Virus record (IMG/VR): IMGVR_UViG_3300029787_000055
Span: 1 to 55,134 of that record
Source of the DNA: a virus
DNA: 55,134 nt
Strand: one strand, 5' to 3'
The notes under the pieces are model-generated. The model was not told the DNA's origin and ran no database searches. It worked only from the letters and a program-made list of their open reading frames with translations. Within the stretch, counting starts at the first letter, position 1. Each line of letters starts with the position of its first letter. The position numbers were made by a program, and so were the translations under genes. Positions 32,405 through 38,491 of the stretch are shown piece by piece.

Positions 32405-32473
32405 GAGCCGGCCGGTCCGCAGCTCTTTACTATTATAAGATCCATGAATATTGGCTGATTTACAAGGTATTTC
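32405..32473. repeat. Palindromic-head element, copy R3 (divergent, 69 bp)
   Basis: Head GAGCCGGCCGG keeps only an 8-bp palindrome. TTTACTATTATAAG, GGCTGATT and tail GGTATTTC follow in the same order as the other copies, with four extra bases. It is the most diverged member and the only one without an evident gene end beside it. Confidence 0.58.
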
Positions 32474-32564
32474 CCGCAGCTCGTACGCTGCTTCCTGGAT
32501 CGGAGCTGCTGGTCAGGATTAAGAATGGCTGTTTTCTGCCATTTATCACAGGTGATTCACGGCT

Positions 32565-32629
32565 CGGCCGGCCGGAAACTTATTACTATTACTTGGCTTT
32601 TGAAGAATGGCTGCCAATTAAGGTATTTT
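32565..32629. repeat. 65-bp palindromic-head element, copy R4
   Basis: CGGCCGGCCGGAAACTTATT, TACTATTAC, GGCTGCC, GGTATTTT: 65 bases exactly. The last ~13 codons and the stop of the nuclease gene 32589-33029 lie inside it, so the element forms that protein's C-terminus. Confidence 0.7.
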
Positions 32630-33029
32630 GCAGATCTTCTTCTGTCCATGGATGCGGAAGCAAGACTCCTGAACCCTGATCCAACAGCTTTAGACCCTGA
32701 ACCGATAGTTCACGAACCAACTTTCCTGGGAATACAGCTATACGACCATCTCTCCCCCCTTCAGCGCTAATCTTTACCAAGACAAAACTAATACCACCAT
32801 GCTTTGTATGAGCATAATGCCAGGCTATTTGTTTAGGCGAGATGATAACTTTTTGTAACTTGTTACACTTTAATTCTACCCAAAATTGAAATCCTGTTTT
32901 ACTAGTTTTTTTCTTAAAAACTCCAAACAAATCAGGCACTCCAGGAGATGCCCAAGACTCAATTCTTGTCCAGTTAACATTCGACGTCTTACTTTTAATT
33001 TCTTTCCAAAATTTTTTCTCAGGACGCAT
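32589..33029 (-). CDS. VRR-NUC-type PD-(D/E)XK nuclease
   Basis: A 146-residue small nuclease. Motifs: Glu24 in RIESWASPGVPDLFG, Asp33 of GVPD, the Glu52-Leu-Lys54 of FWVELKC, and Gln67 in SPKQIAWH. This is the compact single-domain form common in phages, acting on branched DNA or as a replication/repair nuclease. The C-terminal ~13 residues (NTLIGSHSSKAK) are encoded by repeat R4 and are probably dispensable. It overlaps the HNH gene by 11 bases. Confidence 0.8.
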   Translation of the reverse strand: MRPEKKFWKEIKSKTSNVNWTRIESWASPGVPDLFGVFKKKTSKTGFQFWVELKCNKLQKVIISPKQIAWHYAHTKHGGISFVLVKISAEGGRDGRIAVFPGKLVRELSVQGLKLLDQGSGVLLPHPWTEEDLQNTLIGSHSSKAK

Positions 33030-33459
33030 TATTTATTAATTTTTGAGTTAAAATTTTATGGCAATTTGAACATAAAATATCACACTTTTTTGCCTCTTCT
33101 ATAATCTTATCAAGCTGATTCCAACTATTTCTAAAGAACATTGACACATTATTCTTCTTTGATTTCTTCTCTCGATGATGAAATTCTAAAGCGTAAGGAC
33201 TTTTATTATAGCCACATTGTTGACATCCTTTTTTCATTTTATACTCATTCATGTAGTTTGAAATCTTTCTGTATAATTGTTTCTTTCTCTCTTTTTTGTA
33301 ATCTAAATTTTTTTGAAATCTATCTGGTCTACGCCAATTCTCTTTATAGTACCCATCTTTCTTTATTCTTGCAGTTATGTATCCATCAAATACGTAACCA
33401 TCCTCTCTTATATCTCTTAATTTAAAAGGTTTATTCGTCTGGGGATTCAATCGTTTCAT
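33019..33459 (-). CDS. HNH endonuclease
   Basis: A 146-residue protein with a zinc-braced HNH/beta-beta-alpha metal nuclease: Cys79-x2-Cys82 (GCQQCGYNKS), His94-His95 in ALEFHHREKK, and Cys130-x2-Cys133-His134 (CSNCHK). The N-terminal ~60 residues are basic and probably bind DNA. It sits beside TerS; HNH proteins next to terminase genes often assist packaging cleavage, but a homing endonuclease is the other reading. No ribosome site is obvious at the ATG; it overlaps TerS by 29 bases. Confidence 0.82.
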   Translation of the reverse strand: MKRLNPQTNKPFKLRDIREDGYVFDGYITARIKKDGYYKENWRRPDRFQKNLDYKKERKKQLYRKISNYMNEYKMKKGCQQCGYNKSPYALEFHHREKKSKKNNVSMFFRNSWNQLDKIIEEAKKCDILCSNCHKILTQKLINNAS

Positions 33460-33919
33460 GAGCTACGTCAATAATGGTTTCTGGGAATCTATTTCTTAGA
33501 TCCTTCAGTTTATCCTCCACTTCTACTTTACTCATCTTATCAATTGATCCAGTCAATATCTCTTTTCTATCAACATATAGACCGGCAGCCCTTCCACGTG
33601 AAATCTCTGCATTAACAGCTGCAGAATAATTTTTATCATCTTCTGCTCTTTTACTTAAACTATCCAATCTTTTCATATGTCTAGTAATGTTAGACATATA
33701 CTTTTTATGAATTTCTTCACGTAATAACGAAATGTATTGAGCTACTTTTGGAAACTCTTTTGCTGATTGCAAACGACTAGCATAAATTCTTGCAGTTTTT
33801 TTAGGATAGCCTGCCTCGATTGCACATTCACTTGCAGTTCTCTCACCATCAAATCTTACAAGTAATTCAGCAAACTTTCTTTGCTTTGCAGTTATGTTTA
33901 ATTCAGTTAATTGATTCAT
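33431..33919 (-). CDS. Terminase small subunit
   Basis: A 162-residue protein with an N-terminal helix-turn-helix of the terminase small subunit type: ITAKQRKFAELLVRFDGERT, then ASECAIEAGYPKKTARIYAS. A helical oligomerisation part follows (FPKVAQYISLLREEIHKKYM). It recognises phage DNA and stimulates TerL. The upstream array of GGTTACACC repeats at 33991-34081 is a natural candidate for its binding site. Confidence 0.82.
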   Translation of the reverse strand: MNQLTELNITAKQRKFAELLVRFDGERTASECAIEAGYPKKTARIYASRLQSAKEFPKVAQYISLLREEIHKKYMSNITRHMKRLDSLSKRAEDDKNYSAAVNAEISRGRAAGLYVDRKEILTGSIDKMSKVEVEDKLKDLRNRFPETIIDVAHETIESPDE

Positions 33920-33990
33920 TTCTCAAAGTATAGAATGTTTTTAACAGAAAACTGACAAAAAATCAAAACACCTTACGCGCGCTGGCTTTA

Positions 33991-34081
33991 AGTTACACCT
34001 GGTTACACCTTGGTTACACCATAGTGTAACCTGTTTTTGAAGCTGGATAAGGGTTTGTAGACCGGTTACACCGGTTACACC
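33991..34081. repeat. Six GGTTACACC-type repeats upstream of TerS
   Basis: Five direct units (33991-34000 as AGTTACACC, then 34001, 34012, 34064, 34073) and one inverted unit (34023-34031) lie in 91 bases. Centre spacings of 9-11 bases put adjacent units on the same helical face. Units three and four form a perfect inverted pair, GGTTACAC-CATA-GTGTAACC. It is likely a protein-binding array: pac site, replication iterons or operator. The stretch 33920-34130 has no accepted gene. Confidence 0.72.
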
Positions 34082-34130
34082 TATTTTGAGATTATTTTGA
34101 AAATAATTTAAAAATATATTTCTATACATA

Positions 34131-34349
34131 CTATACTTTGAAGAATTTAGGATCTTCAGCTAATAATTCTCTCGGAATATACATATGTCTTCTCATTGCG
34201 TTGAATCCTTTTCTTACAATTTCATCCCAAATTTCAGGTTTGACAATGACATCATTTTTTGGATTCAAGAAGTGTATAGTGACTCTGCCACATTCTTGAC
34301 AATGTTTAATATCTCGTATTGGGCTATTTGGTAGTGAATAAGAGGACAT
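34131..34349 (-). CDS. Small protein with CxxC (72 aa)
   Basis: A 72-residue protein: SSYSLPNSPIRDIKHCQECG, then VTIHFLNPKNDVIVKPEIWD and MRRHMYIPRELLAED. The HCQEC knuckle has no clear second half, so zinc binding is uncertain. GGAGGGGG precedes the ATG. It overlaps the GTG-start gene by 26 bases. Function unknown. Confidence 0.55.
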   Translation of the reverse strand: MSSYSLPNSPIRDIKHCQECGRVTIHFLNPKNDVIVKPEIWDEIVRKGFNAMRRHMYIPRELLAEDPKFFKV

Positions 34350-34506
34350 TTTCCCCCTCCAGTTTTTTCATTTGATCTTGAAGTAATTTTTTATCAAATA
34401 TTTTATGCTTCGCAAGTAATGACAAAGCCCTAGCTTTTGAGGCACCAGGGCTCATGCCATCAATCATGCGAATCAATATGTTTTTTTGGGTTTCGTTTGT
34501 GCTCAC
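34324..34506 (-). CDS. Small helical protein with GTG start (60 aa)
   Basis: A 60-residue protein starting at GTG 34506, with GGAGG four bases upstream. The sequence (RMIDGMSPGASKARALSLLA, KIFDKKLLQDQMKKLEGENV) suggests a small winged-helix or helical DNA-binding domain, but no family is recognised. It is followed with overlap by 34131-34349. Confidence 0.52.
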   Translation of the reverse strand: MSTNETQKNILIRMIDGMSPGASKARALSLLAKHKIFDKKLLQDQMKKLEGENVLLFTTK

Positions 34507-34539
34507 GGCACCTCCCTATAAACCCGTTCCTAATTGCTA

Positions 34540-34560
34540 CTACATACCTCAAATATGTAG
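34540..34560. promoter_or_regulatory. Short inverted repeat between mini-genes
   Basis: CTACATA and TATGTAG are perfect inverted 7-mers around CCTCAAA, in the 64-base gap before the GTG-start gene. There is no T run, so it is more likely an operator or RNA hairpin than a terminator. The ribbon-helix-helix protein encoded at 34968-35144 is a possible binder (speculation). Confidence 0.35.
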
Positions 34561-34570
34561 TCCGTTCGTA

Positions 34571-34732
34571 CTAAAGCTTACGAATTTTATATAACATATT
34601 GTTTATTATCGCAAGAAATCTATGTAGTCTTCCTTTCTCCGGAGTAACTCGGTGTAAAGTCCATCTATCTATTGTTGGATCGTACACCATAGTTACTACT
34701 TTTCCTTTTACAATTTTGTTGTGATAAATCAA
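34571..34732 (-). CDS. Small basic protein with TTG start (53 aa)
   Basis: A 54-codon frame: TTG at 34732, about ten bases after AAAGGAG. The product contains VTMVYDPTIDRWTLHRVTPE and KGRLHRFLAIINNMLYKIRK. There is no gene in the other frames here, and the frame fills the gap between 34766 and the inverted repeat. Start choice is uncertain; an internal ATG (residue 15) is the alternative. Confidence 0.42.
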   Translation of the reverse strand: MIYHNKIVKGKVVTMVYDPTIDRWTLHRVTPEKGRLHRFLAIINNMLYKIRKL

Positions 34733-34765
34733 AACGGTGGTTCTCCTTTAAATTTTACAACTGGT

Positions 34766-34993
34766 TTACTTTGGATAAATTTTGTAGTTTTTAAATCCAT
34801 CTCCTTCTTCAACCTCAAGAGGTGGGCCAAAGTACAAGCTAGCAGCTCCGTTTCCATCATCCCAAGTTTGTTTAAAGTGTTGATCATTCTTAATTTCGCC
34901 TTGCGAGTTACAAATTTTGCATTGCTCAATGCTTTTTTCTGCTTCCCACGATACTCTAAGGTAGCCATTACCTTTGCAATTTGGACAGATCAT
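34766..34993 (-). CDS. Small DnaJ-type zinc-finger protein
   Basis: A 75-residue protein with CPNCKGNGY and, about 20 residues later, CKICNSQGE, a CxxCxGxG pair like one zinc centre of DnaJ/HSP40. The C-terminal part (GNGAASLYFGPPLEVEEG) is acidic. The ATG at 34993 follows GGAGG; a GTG at 34996 adds one residue. It may be a scaffold for protein or nucleic-acid contacts. Coupled to the RHH gene by overlap. Confidence 0.62.
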   Translation of the reverse strand: MICPNCKGNGYLRVSWEAEKSIEQCKICNSQGEIKNDQHFKQTWDDGNGAASLYFGPPLEVEEGDGFKNYKIYPK

Positions 34994-35144
34994 CACTTGC
35001 CTCCAGTTTTTTTATTTCTTTATCTACCAAAGATTCTATGTAACCACCAATTGTTTGATAATTATGTGTAGCCAAGATCTTTAGTTTTTTATGTAACTCT
35101 GGTTTTATAGCAACCGTAGAGTATCTTGCTAATTTTTTATTCAT
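34968..35144 (-). CDS. Ribbon-helix-helix regulator (58 aa)
   Basis: A 58-residue protein with an Arc/CopG-like pattern: a strand RYSTVAIKPELHKKL, helix KILATHNYQ, turn and helix TIGGYIESLVDKEIKKLE. It would bind DNA as a dimer through the N-terminal strand. The ATG at 35144 overlaps the preceding stop (ATGA); an in-frame ATG at 35153 is less likely. No toxin partner is evident, so it may be a phage transcription regulator. Confidence 0.65.
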   Translation of the reverse strand: MNKKLARYSTVAIKPELHKKLKILATHNYQTIGGYIESLVDKEIKKLEASDDLSKLQR

Positions 35145-35299
35145 CTTCTCCATGCTCCTTTGTATTCAAAAGTATCTTCTCCTTTGACAAATGTTTTACG
35201 ATCATTAGCAAGCCAACCAATTACTCCATAAAATTGTGAGTTATTTATATGTCTCCATATCAAGCTAGGCTCTTGTTTTTTAAAAATATTTAAAATCAT
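35141..35299 (-). CDS. Small protein (52 aa)
   Basis: A 53-codon frame starting two bases before the previous stop codon region ends and finishing on the RHH start (ATGA). The product MILNIFKKQEPSLIWRHINN continues FYGVIGWLANDRKTF and is mixed aromatic and basic. GAGGAT precedes the ATG. The exact junctions on both sides support it. Function unknown. Confidence 0.5.
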   Translation of the reverse strand: MILNIFKKQEPSLIWRHINNSQFYGVIGWLANDRKTFVKGEDTFEYKGAWRR

Positions 35300-35300
35300 T

Positions 35301-35588
35301 CTAATCCTCTTCATTTTTATCTCCCAATACTATTTGACCAGCAATTGCAGCATAACCAGCCATATCAACGTAATGATCTTTAACTGCTGTTCTTGATTTA
35401 GTTCTACCTACTTTTAACAATAACATCATTATTGCTACTTCATCTGCTGTGATAGGTACACTTAAATATGCAGACCATAACTCAGCTATGTTTTTGTTAT
35501 TAGATACACACTCACCATGAGTAAACTCTCGTTCACCCACAGCAGCCATTGCAGTATCTAATATTTCTTCTTTCATTGAAGTCATCAT
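35301..35588 (-). CDS. Conserved phage protein, DUF6378-like (95 aa)
   Basis: A 95-residue protein: MKEEILDTAMAAVGEREFTH, IAELWSAYLSVPITADEVAI, MMLLLKVGRTKSRTAVKDHY, VDMAGYAAIAGQI. The pattern AELWSAYL...DVAxMMxLLKxxRxx...DxxVDxAGYAA is that of a widespread phage family of unknown function (DUF6378 as I recall). The ATG at 35588 has AAAGGAG upstream. The frame is open further, but that part overlaps the 54-residue gene 35602-35766, so the short form is chosen. Confidence 0.68.
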   Translation of the reverse strand: MMTSMKEEILDTAMAAVGEREFTHGECVSNNKNIAELWSAYLSVPITADEVAIMMLLLKVGRTKSRTAVKDHYVDMAGYAAIAGQIVLGDKNEED

Positions 35589-35601
35589 AATTTCTCCTTT
35601 T

Positions 35602-35766
35602 CTAGTCCATGTAACCATAACGGTTCCACATAATTTTACGCAAACGTTCCCAGTAAACTCTGTCCTGGACTTCTTTCCAGTTTCTACAATCACGTTTTGC
35701 AATTTTGCTTACTTCAAAATAAGCTGCGTAAATTCTTTCTTTTAAAGTTTTCTTTACCCTACCCAT
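35602..35766 (-). CDS. Small basic aromatic protein (54 aa)
   Basis: A 55-codon frame overlapping the end of the upstream TM gene by 13 bases. The product MGRVKKTLKERIYAAYFEVS continues with KIAKRDCRNWKEVQDRV and ends MWNRYGYMD, a helical, basic, Trp/Tyr-rich protein. It fills the space between the 35754 and 35301 genes. Function unknown. Confidence 0.48.
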   Translation of the reverse strand: MGRVKKTLKERIYAAYFEVSKIAKRDCRNWKEVQDRVYWERLRKIMWNRYGYMD

Positions 35767-35918
35767 GCTGTCATCATACCTCGTATGCCTCCATAATTTA
35801 TTTCAATTATGTAAAGAACTGACAAAGCTATTAGGATTGTAATAAAAAGAAACCTATGAAATATTATTATTGTAACTAACAATGTTAAAACAATAACACC
35901 TAACTTTGTAATAAACAT
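35754..35918 (-). CDS. Two-TM mini-protein (54 aa)
   Basis: A 55-codon frame with AAAGGAG before the ATG. The product is dominated by two hydrophobic spans (KLGVIVLTLLVTIIIF and FLFITILIALSVLYIIEI), then NYGGIRGMMTAWVG. First gene after the promoter-like element at 35957-35968. Likely an inner-membrane protein acting early in infection (inference from position in the mini-gene set). Confidence 0.52.
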   Translation of the reverse strand: MFITKLGVIVLTLLVTIIIFHRFLFITILIALSVLYIIEINYGGIRGMMTAWVG

Positions 35919-35956
35919 TCTTTCTCCTTTGTTTATAAATTAGGTTATATAATATA

Positions 35957-35968
35957 TTATAACTTATT
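35957..35968 (-). promoter_or_regulatory. Promoter-like element, copy 3 of the AATAAGTTATAA motif
   Basis: The exact 12-mer, extended to CAATAAGTTATAATATATTA on the minus strand, includes the TAA stop of the helicase gene and precedes the TM mini-gene start by 39 bases. It contains TATAAT. It would start a message for the mini-genes 34131-35918. Confidence 0.45.
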
Positions 35969-37424
35969 GCAACCACTCTTTTAATTTTTCTCCAAGAACT
36001 TTTGAAGCTAAATTTATCTTAGATTTCAGCGCTTTTATGATGTTTTCATCTATTGTGTTTTTGGCTACCAAGTCAATGTAGGTTGCTTTTGATGTCTGAC
36101 CGATCCGGTGAATACGATCTTCTGATTGCATTCTAACTTCTAAATCATAGTTATTAGAATAATAAATAATAGTATGTGATACAGTTAAGTTCAAACCATA
36201 CCCACCTGTTTTAGGATTAGCTACAAGGTAATTGAGTCGGGAGCCAGGGTCCTTGAAGCGAGATAAAATATCTTCTCTATCTTGCTGCTTTGTATCACCA
36301 TAAAAACTTTCACAACTGTCAAAGCCATATTTTTTTCTAATGGTTTTTGTTAAGTGCTGAATGTTATGTCGGTAGTTAGCCCAGATAATAACTTTACCAT
36401 CTATCTCATCAAGAAGATCAAGTAATGTTTCTAGTCTCGGGATCTTACCTTTCTTATCATGTAAATCGACGAGCCGACCGTCATCGGTCGTCATAAATCC
36501 ACACGTAACCTGGTGCAATCGCATCAGTTGTGTAAGAGCAGAGAATGTTGTCATGGAGCCTTCTTTTAATTCAGCAACAGCAAACTCTTTTAATTGATAA
36601 TATGCATCAAGTTGTTTGGGACTTAGTTCTACGTTTCTTGTCATGTAAACTTTTTCGGGTAGATCAAGACATTCATCTTTTAAAACACGAAAAGAAAATT
36701 TATCAATCAACTTACTAAGCTCATCTATGTTTTTATAATCAACAATCATATTAAATTGATGTGATCCACTGATACGTCTTTTTACCATTACGCAATACCT
36801 GGACTTGAAAGTCCAAAAGGAAGGTTGGTCCAGGAAGCCGGGGTCAAGAAACTCGGCCTGTGAATACAAATCGAGCGGACTCTTGGTTACGGGACTACCG
36901 GTAAGTATTCTTCTATACTTCGCAAGGTTACGAAGTTTAACAACAGCCTTAGTCCTTGCAGCTGTAGGTGTCTTGATAGTCGTAGACTCATCAATAGCAA
37001 ACAAAGCATTGTAAGCCAGTAAAAATTTAGTAGCAATTTCTTTTCCTTTGGTTGTGCTGAAAGCTTCGATGTTCATCAAAAATATTGTCAAGCAATCTTT
37101 TTCTTTAAACAATGAATTTAATTCTTCCTTTTCTTTCTTTGTTGGACTAGGATTCCAGACCACAATTTTATAAAGAACATGATCCGGCATGTGTTGTTGA
37201 ATTTGTTCACCCTTCCAGTTTGTATACACACCCTTCGGGGCTACTATCAACGCACCATTGATCTGGCCTTTGTCATAGAGCATCGCAATGTTATCAATCA
37301 AAACCTTAGACTTACCTGTGCCCATTTCCATAAAATAGGCAAAGCTTTCTTTGTTCCAAGAACATCCAAGTGCTTTTAACTGATGCTCAAAGGGCTCAGT
37401 TTTAAACTTATAGTTAAGTTTCAT
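35964..37424 (-). CDS. SNF2-family helicase/translocase
   Basis: A 486-residue SF2 ATPase of the SNF2/DEAD-like phage type. Walker A is MGTGKSK (residues 34-40), motif II is DEST at 144-147 in place of DEAH, motif III region is RRILTGSPV, motif V NPKTGGYGLNLT, and motif VI QSEDRIHRIGQ with the arginine finger. The middle (~250-330) is helical. Such phage enzymes unwind or remodel DNA during replication or recombination; the substrate is not known. It is the first minus-strand gene, divergent from the replication operon. Confidence 0.88.
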   Translation of the reverse strand: MKLNYKFKTEPFEHQLKALGCSWNKESFAYFMEMGTGKSKVLIDNIAMLYDKGQINGALIVAPKGVYTNWKGEQIQQHMPDHVLYKIVVWNPSPTKKEKEELNSLFKEKDCLTIFLMNIEAFSTTKGKEIATKFLLAYNALFAIDESTTIKTPTAARTKAVVKLRNLAKYRRILTGSPVTKSPLDLYSQAEFLDPGFLDQPSFWTFKSRYCVMVKRRISGSHQFNMIVDYKNIDELSKLIDKFSFRVLKDECLDLPEKVYMTRNVELSPKQLDAYYQLKEFAVAELKEGSMTTFSALTQLMRLHQVTCGFMTTDDGRLVDLHDKKGKIPRLETLLDLLDEIDGKVIIWANYRHNIQHLTKTIRKKYGFDSCESFYGDTKQQDREDILSRFKDPGSRLNYLVANPKTGGYGLNLTVSHTIIYYSNNYDLEVRMQSEDRIHRIGQTSKATYIDLVAKNTIDENIIKALKSKINLASKVLGEKLKEWLQ

Positions 37425-37445
37425 TATTTCTGTCTTTATATTTAT

Positions 37446-37474
37446 TTGAGTTTTACATAAAAATCAACTATATG
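37446..37474 (+). promoter_or_regulatory. Candidate promoter for the replication operon
   Basis: In the divergent gap 37425-37602, TTGAGT and TATATG are separated by 17 bases, upstream of the plus-strand operon. The following leader is ~125 bases long, contains purine-rich GGAGGGGAGG (~37538-37549) and later CTCCCTTTCCTCTC that could partly pair, and ends in AAAGGAG before ATG 37603. The match is moderate. Confidence 0.4.
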
Positions 37475-37602
37475 TTTATATGTAAAGGGTTTTCAGAGTT
37501 TTCTCCTTTGACCTTTACATCTTAGGCAAAAGAAACGGAGGGGAGGCATTTTAACCACGATTACTCTGTCTCCCTTTCCTCTCTAAAGGAGAAGAAAGAA
37601 AT

Positions 37603-37905
37603 ATGACTGTATACGTAGTACAAAGAGCACCGGGTAGAGATATAACATCTGCCAAAGAATACGGGGATCTAAAGAATGTTATACCATTCAAGGATCAGAT
37701 AGCTTTATCCTCAATGCCAGTGGTTTTTCAGGCACAAAAAGCACTTAGAGATTTTTGTGATGATGATTACTTGCTTTTGATGGGCGACCCGAGTATAATA
37801 GGAGTGTGTTGTGCTATTGCCAGCAAACACAATAACGGAAAGTTTAAGGTCTTGAAGTGGGATCGTGAAAGTAAACACTACCTGCCGATAGAGTTTAAAG
37901 TTTAA
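37603..37905 (+). CDS. Conserved phage protein, first gene of replication operon
   Basis: A 100-residue protein: TVYVVQRAPGRDITSAKEYG, VIPFKDQIALSSMPVVFQAQ, and YLLLMGDPSIIGVCCAIASK with WDRESKHYLPIEF. I recall the pattern LLxxGDPxxIGxAxAIA...LKWDRxxxxYxP from many marine phages at the head of replication operons, with no known function. Strong AAAGGAG site. It may regulate the early operon, but there is no direct motif for this. Confidence 0.6.
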   Translation: MTVYVVQRAPGRDITSAKEYGDLKNVIPFKDQIALSSMPVVFQAQKALRDFCDDDYLLLMGDPSIIGVCCAIASKHNNGKFKVLKWDRESKHYLPIEFKV

Positions 37906-37914
37906 AGGAGATGT

Positions 37915-38481
37915 ATGAAAGAAATAGAAAAATTAATTTTAGACTCATCTAATCAAATAGATAGAGTTAGTAGTGATGATTTATCGGAGATGGGCAAACT
38001 ATGTCAGGACCTGGTAACATTAAAACATGATGTCAAACAAGCTGACTTACAATTAAAAGCAAAAAAAGAAGCACTACAAGAATTACAAAATAGAATAGCA
38101 AACTTACTTAAAGATAAAAATTTATATTCATTCAAACTTATGGATGGATCGACAGTAACCTGGAAAGAAAAACTTAGAGCTAATATCAAAGCAGAGAATA
38201 TTGAAAAAGCTTATGAGTTTATCAGGGGCCAGGGAGCAGGGGACTTGATTAAAAATGAAGTCTCATTAAGTTTCGGTAGAGGACAAGACGATGAAGCAAA
38301 TCAATTAAAAGGTATGCTTCGTGAGAATGGTTATGTTCCTACAGAAAAAGAGGGTATTCCGTGGAATACATTAGATGCCTGGGTAAGAGAAACCATCAGC
38401 ACATCTATGGAAAAGGGTGAAACTTTTCCAGAAGAACTGTTTGGTGTTTATCGTACCAATGACGTAACAATTAAAACATAA
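37915..38481 (+). CDS. Coiled-coil phage protein (188 aa)
   Basis: A 188-residue protein with an N-terminal coiled coil (QADLQLKAKKEALQELQNRI, residues ~35-65), then VTWKEKLRANIKAENIEKAY, DLIKNEVSLSFGRGQDDEAN and a C-terminal NTLDAWVRETI...FPEELFGVY. This combination is common in phage early operons, sometimes next to SSB genes. The conserved LIKNEVSxSFGRGxDDEA block marks the family. Function unknown; perhaps a replication accessory. Confidence 0.6.
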   Translation: MKEIEKLILDSSNQIDRVSSDDLSEMGKLCQDLVTLKHDVKQADLQLKAKKEALQELQNRIANLLKDKNLYSFKLMDGSTVTWKEKLRANIKAENIEKAYEFIRGQGAGDLIKNEVSLSFGRGQDDEANQLKGMLRENGYVPTEKEGIPWNTLDAWVRETISTSMEKGETFPEELFGVYRTNDVTIKT

Positions 38482-38491
38482 AGGAGTAAAA

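Larger units (their letters stand above)
32253..32588. other. Gene-poor control region with promoter and repeats R3/R4
   Basis: In 336 bases I find no convincing gene on either strand. It contains the TTGACA promoter (32274-32302), GGCAGC-T-GCTGCC at ~32326-32338, an 8-bp CCTCAAAA/TTTTGAGG inverted repeat (32358-32365 with 32387-32394), repeat R3, and the head of R4. The base composition is clearly more GC-rich than flanking genes. Confidence 0.6.

Noticed and set aside
32311-32445. 44-codon minus-strand frame across R3
   Set aside because: No ribosome site, ends and begins inside repeat or control sequence, and the product has no coherent hydrophobic or charged pattern.
32296-32679. Plus-strand open frames in the repeat region
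   Set aside because: They run against the transcription of all flanking genes, lack ribosome sites, and arise from GC-rich repeats R3 and R4.
33941-34129. 62-codon minus-strand frame with a GVTGVTG product
   Set aside because: The peptide is a translation of the GGTTACACC repeat array; there is no ribosome site, and composition is unlike neighbours. The DNA repeats explain it better.
30527-34130. tRNA genes or an integrase/attachment site in the control region
   Set aside because: No cloverleaf with a TTCRA arm and no tyrosine or serine recombinase motif seen here or elsewhere in the window.
34729-34968. 79-codon minus-strand frame inside the zinc-finger gene
   Set aside because: It overlaps 34766-34993 in another frame, whose product keeps a CxxC zinc pattern and has the better ribosome site.
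35589-35702. Longer N-terminus for the DUF6378-like gene (start at 35702)
   Set aside because: The added part overlaps a complete 54-codon gene, and the ATG at 35588 has a strong AAAGGAG site.
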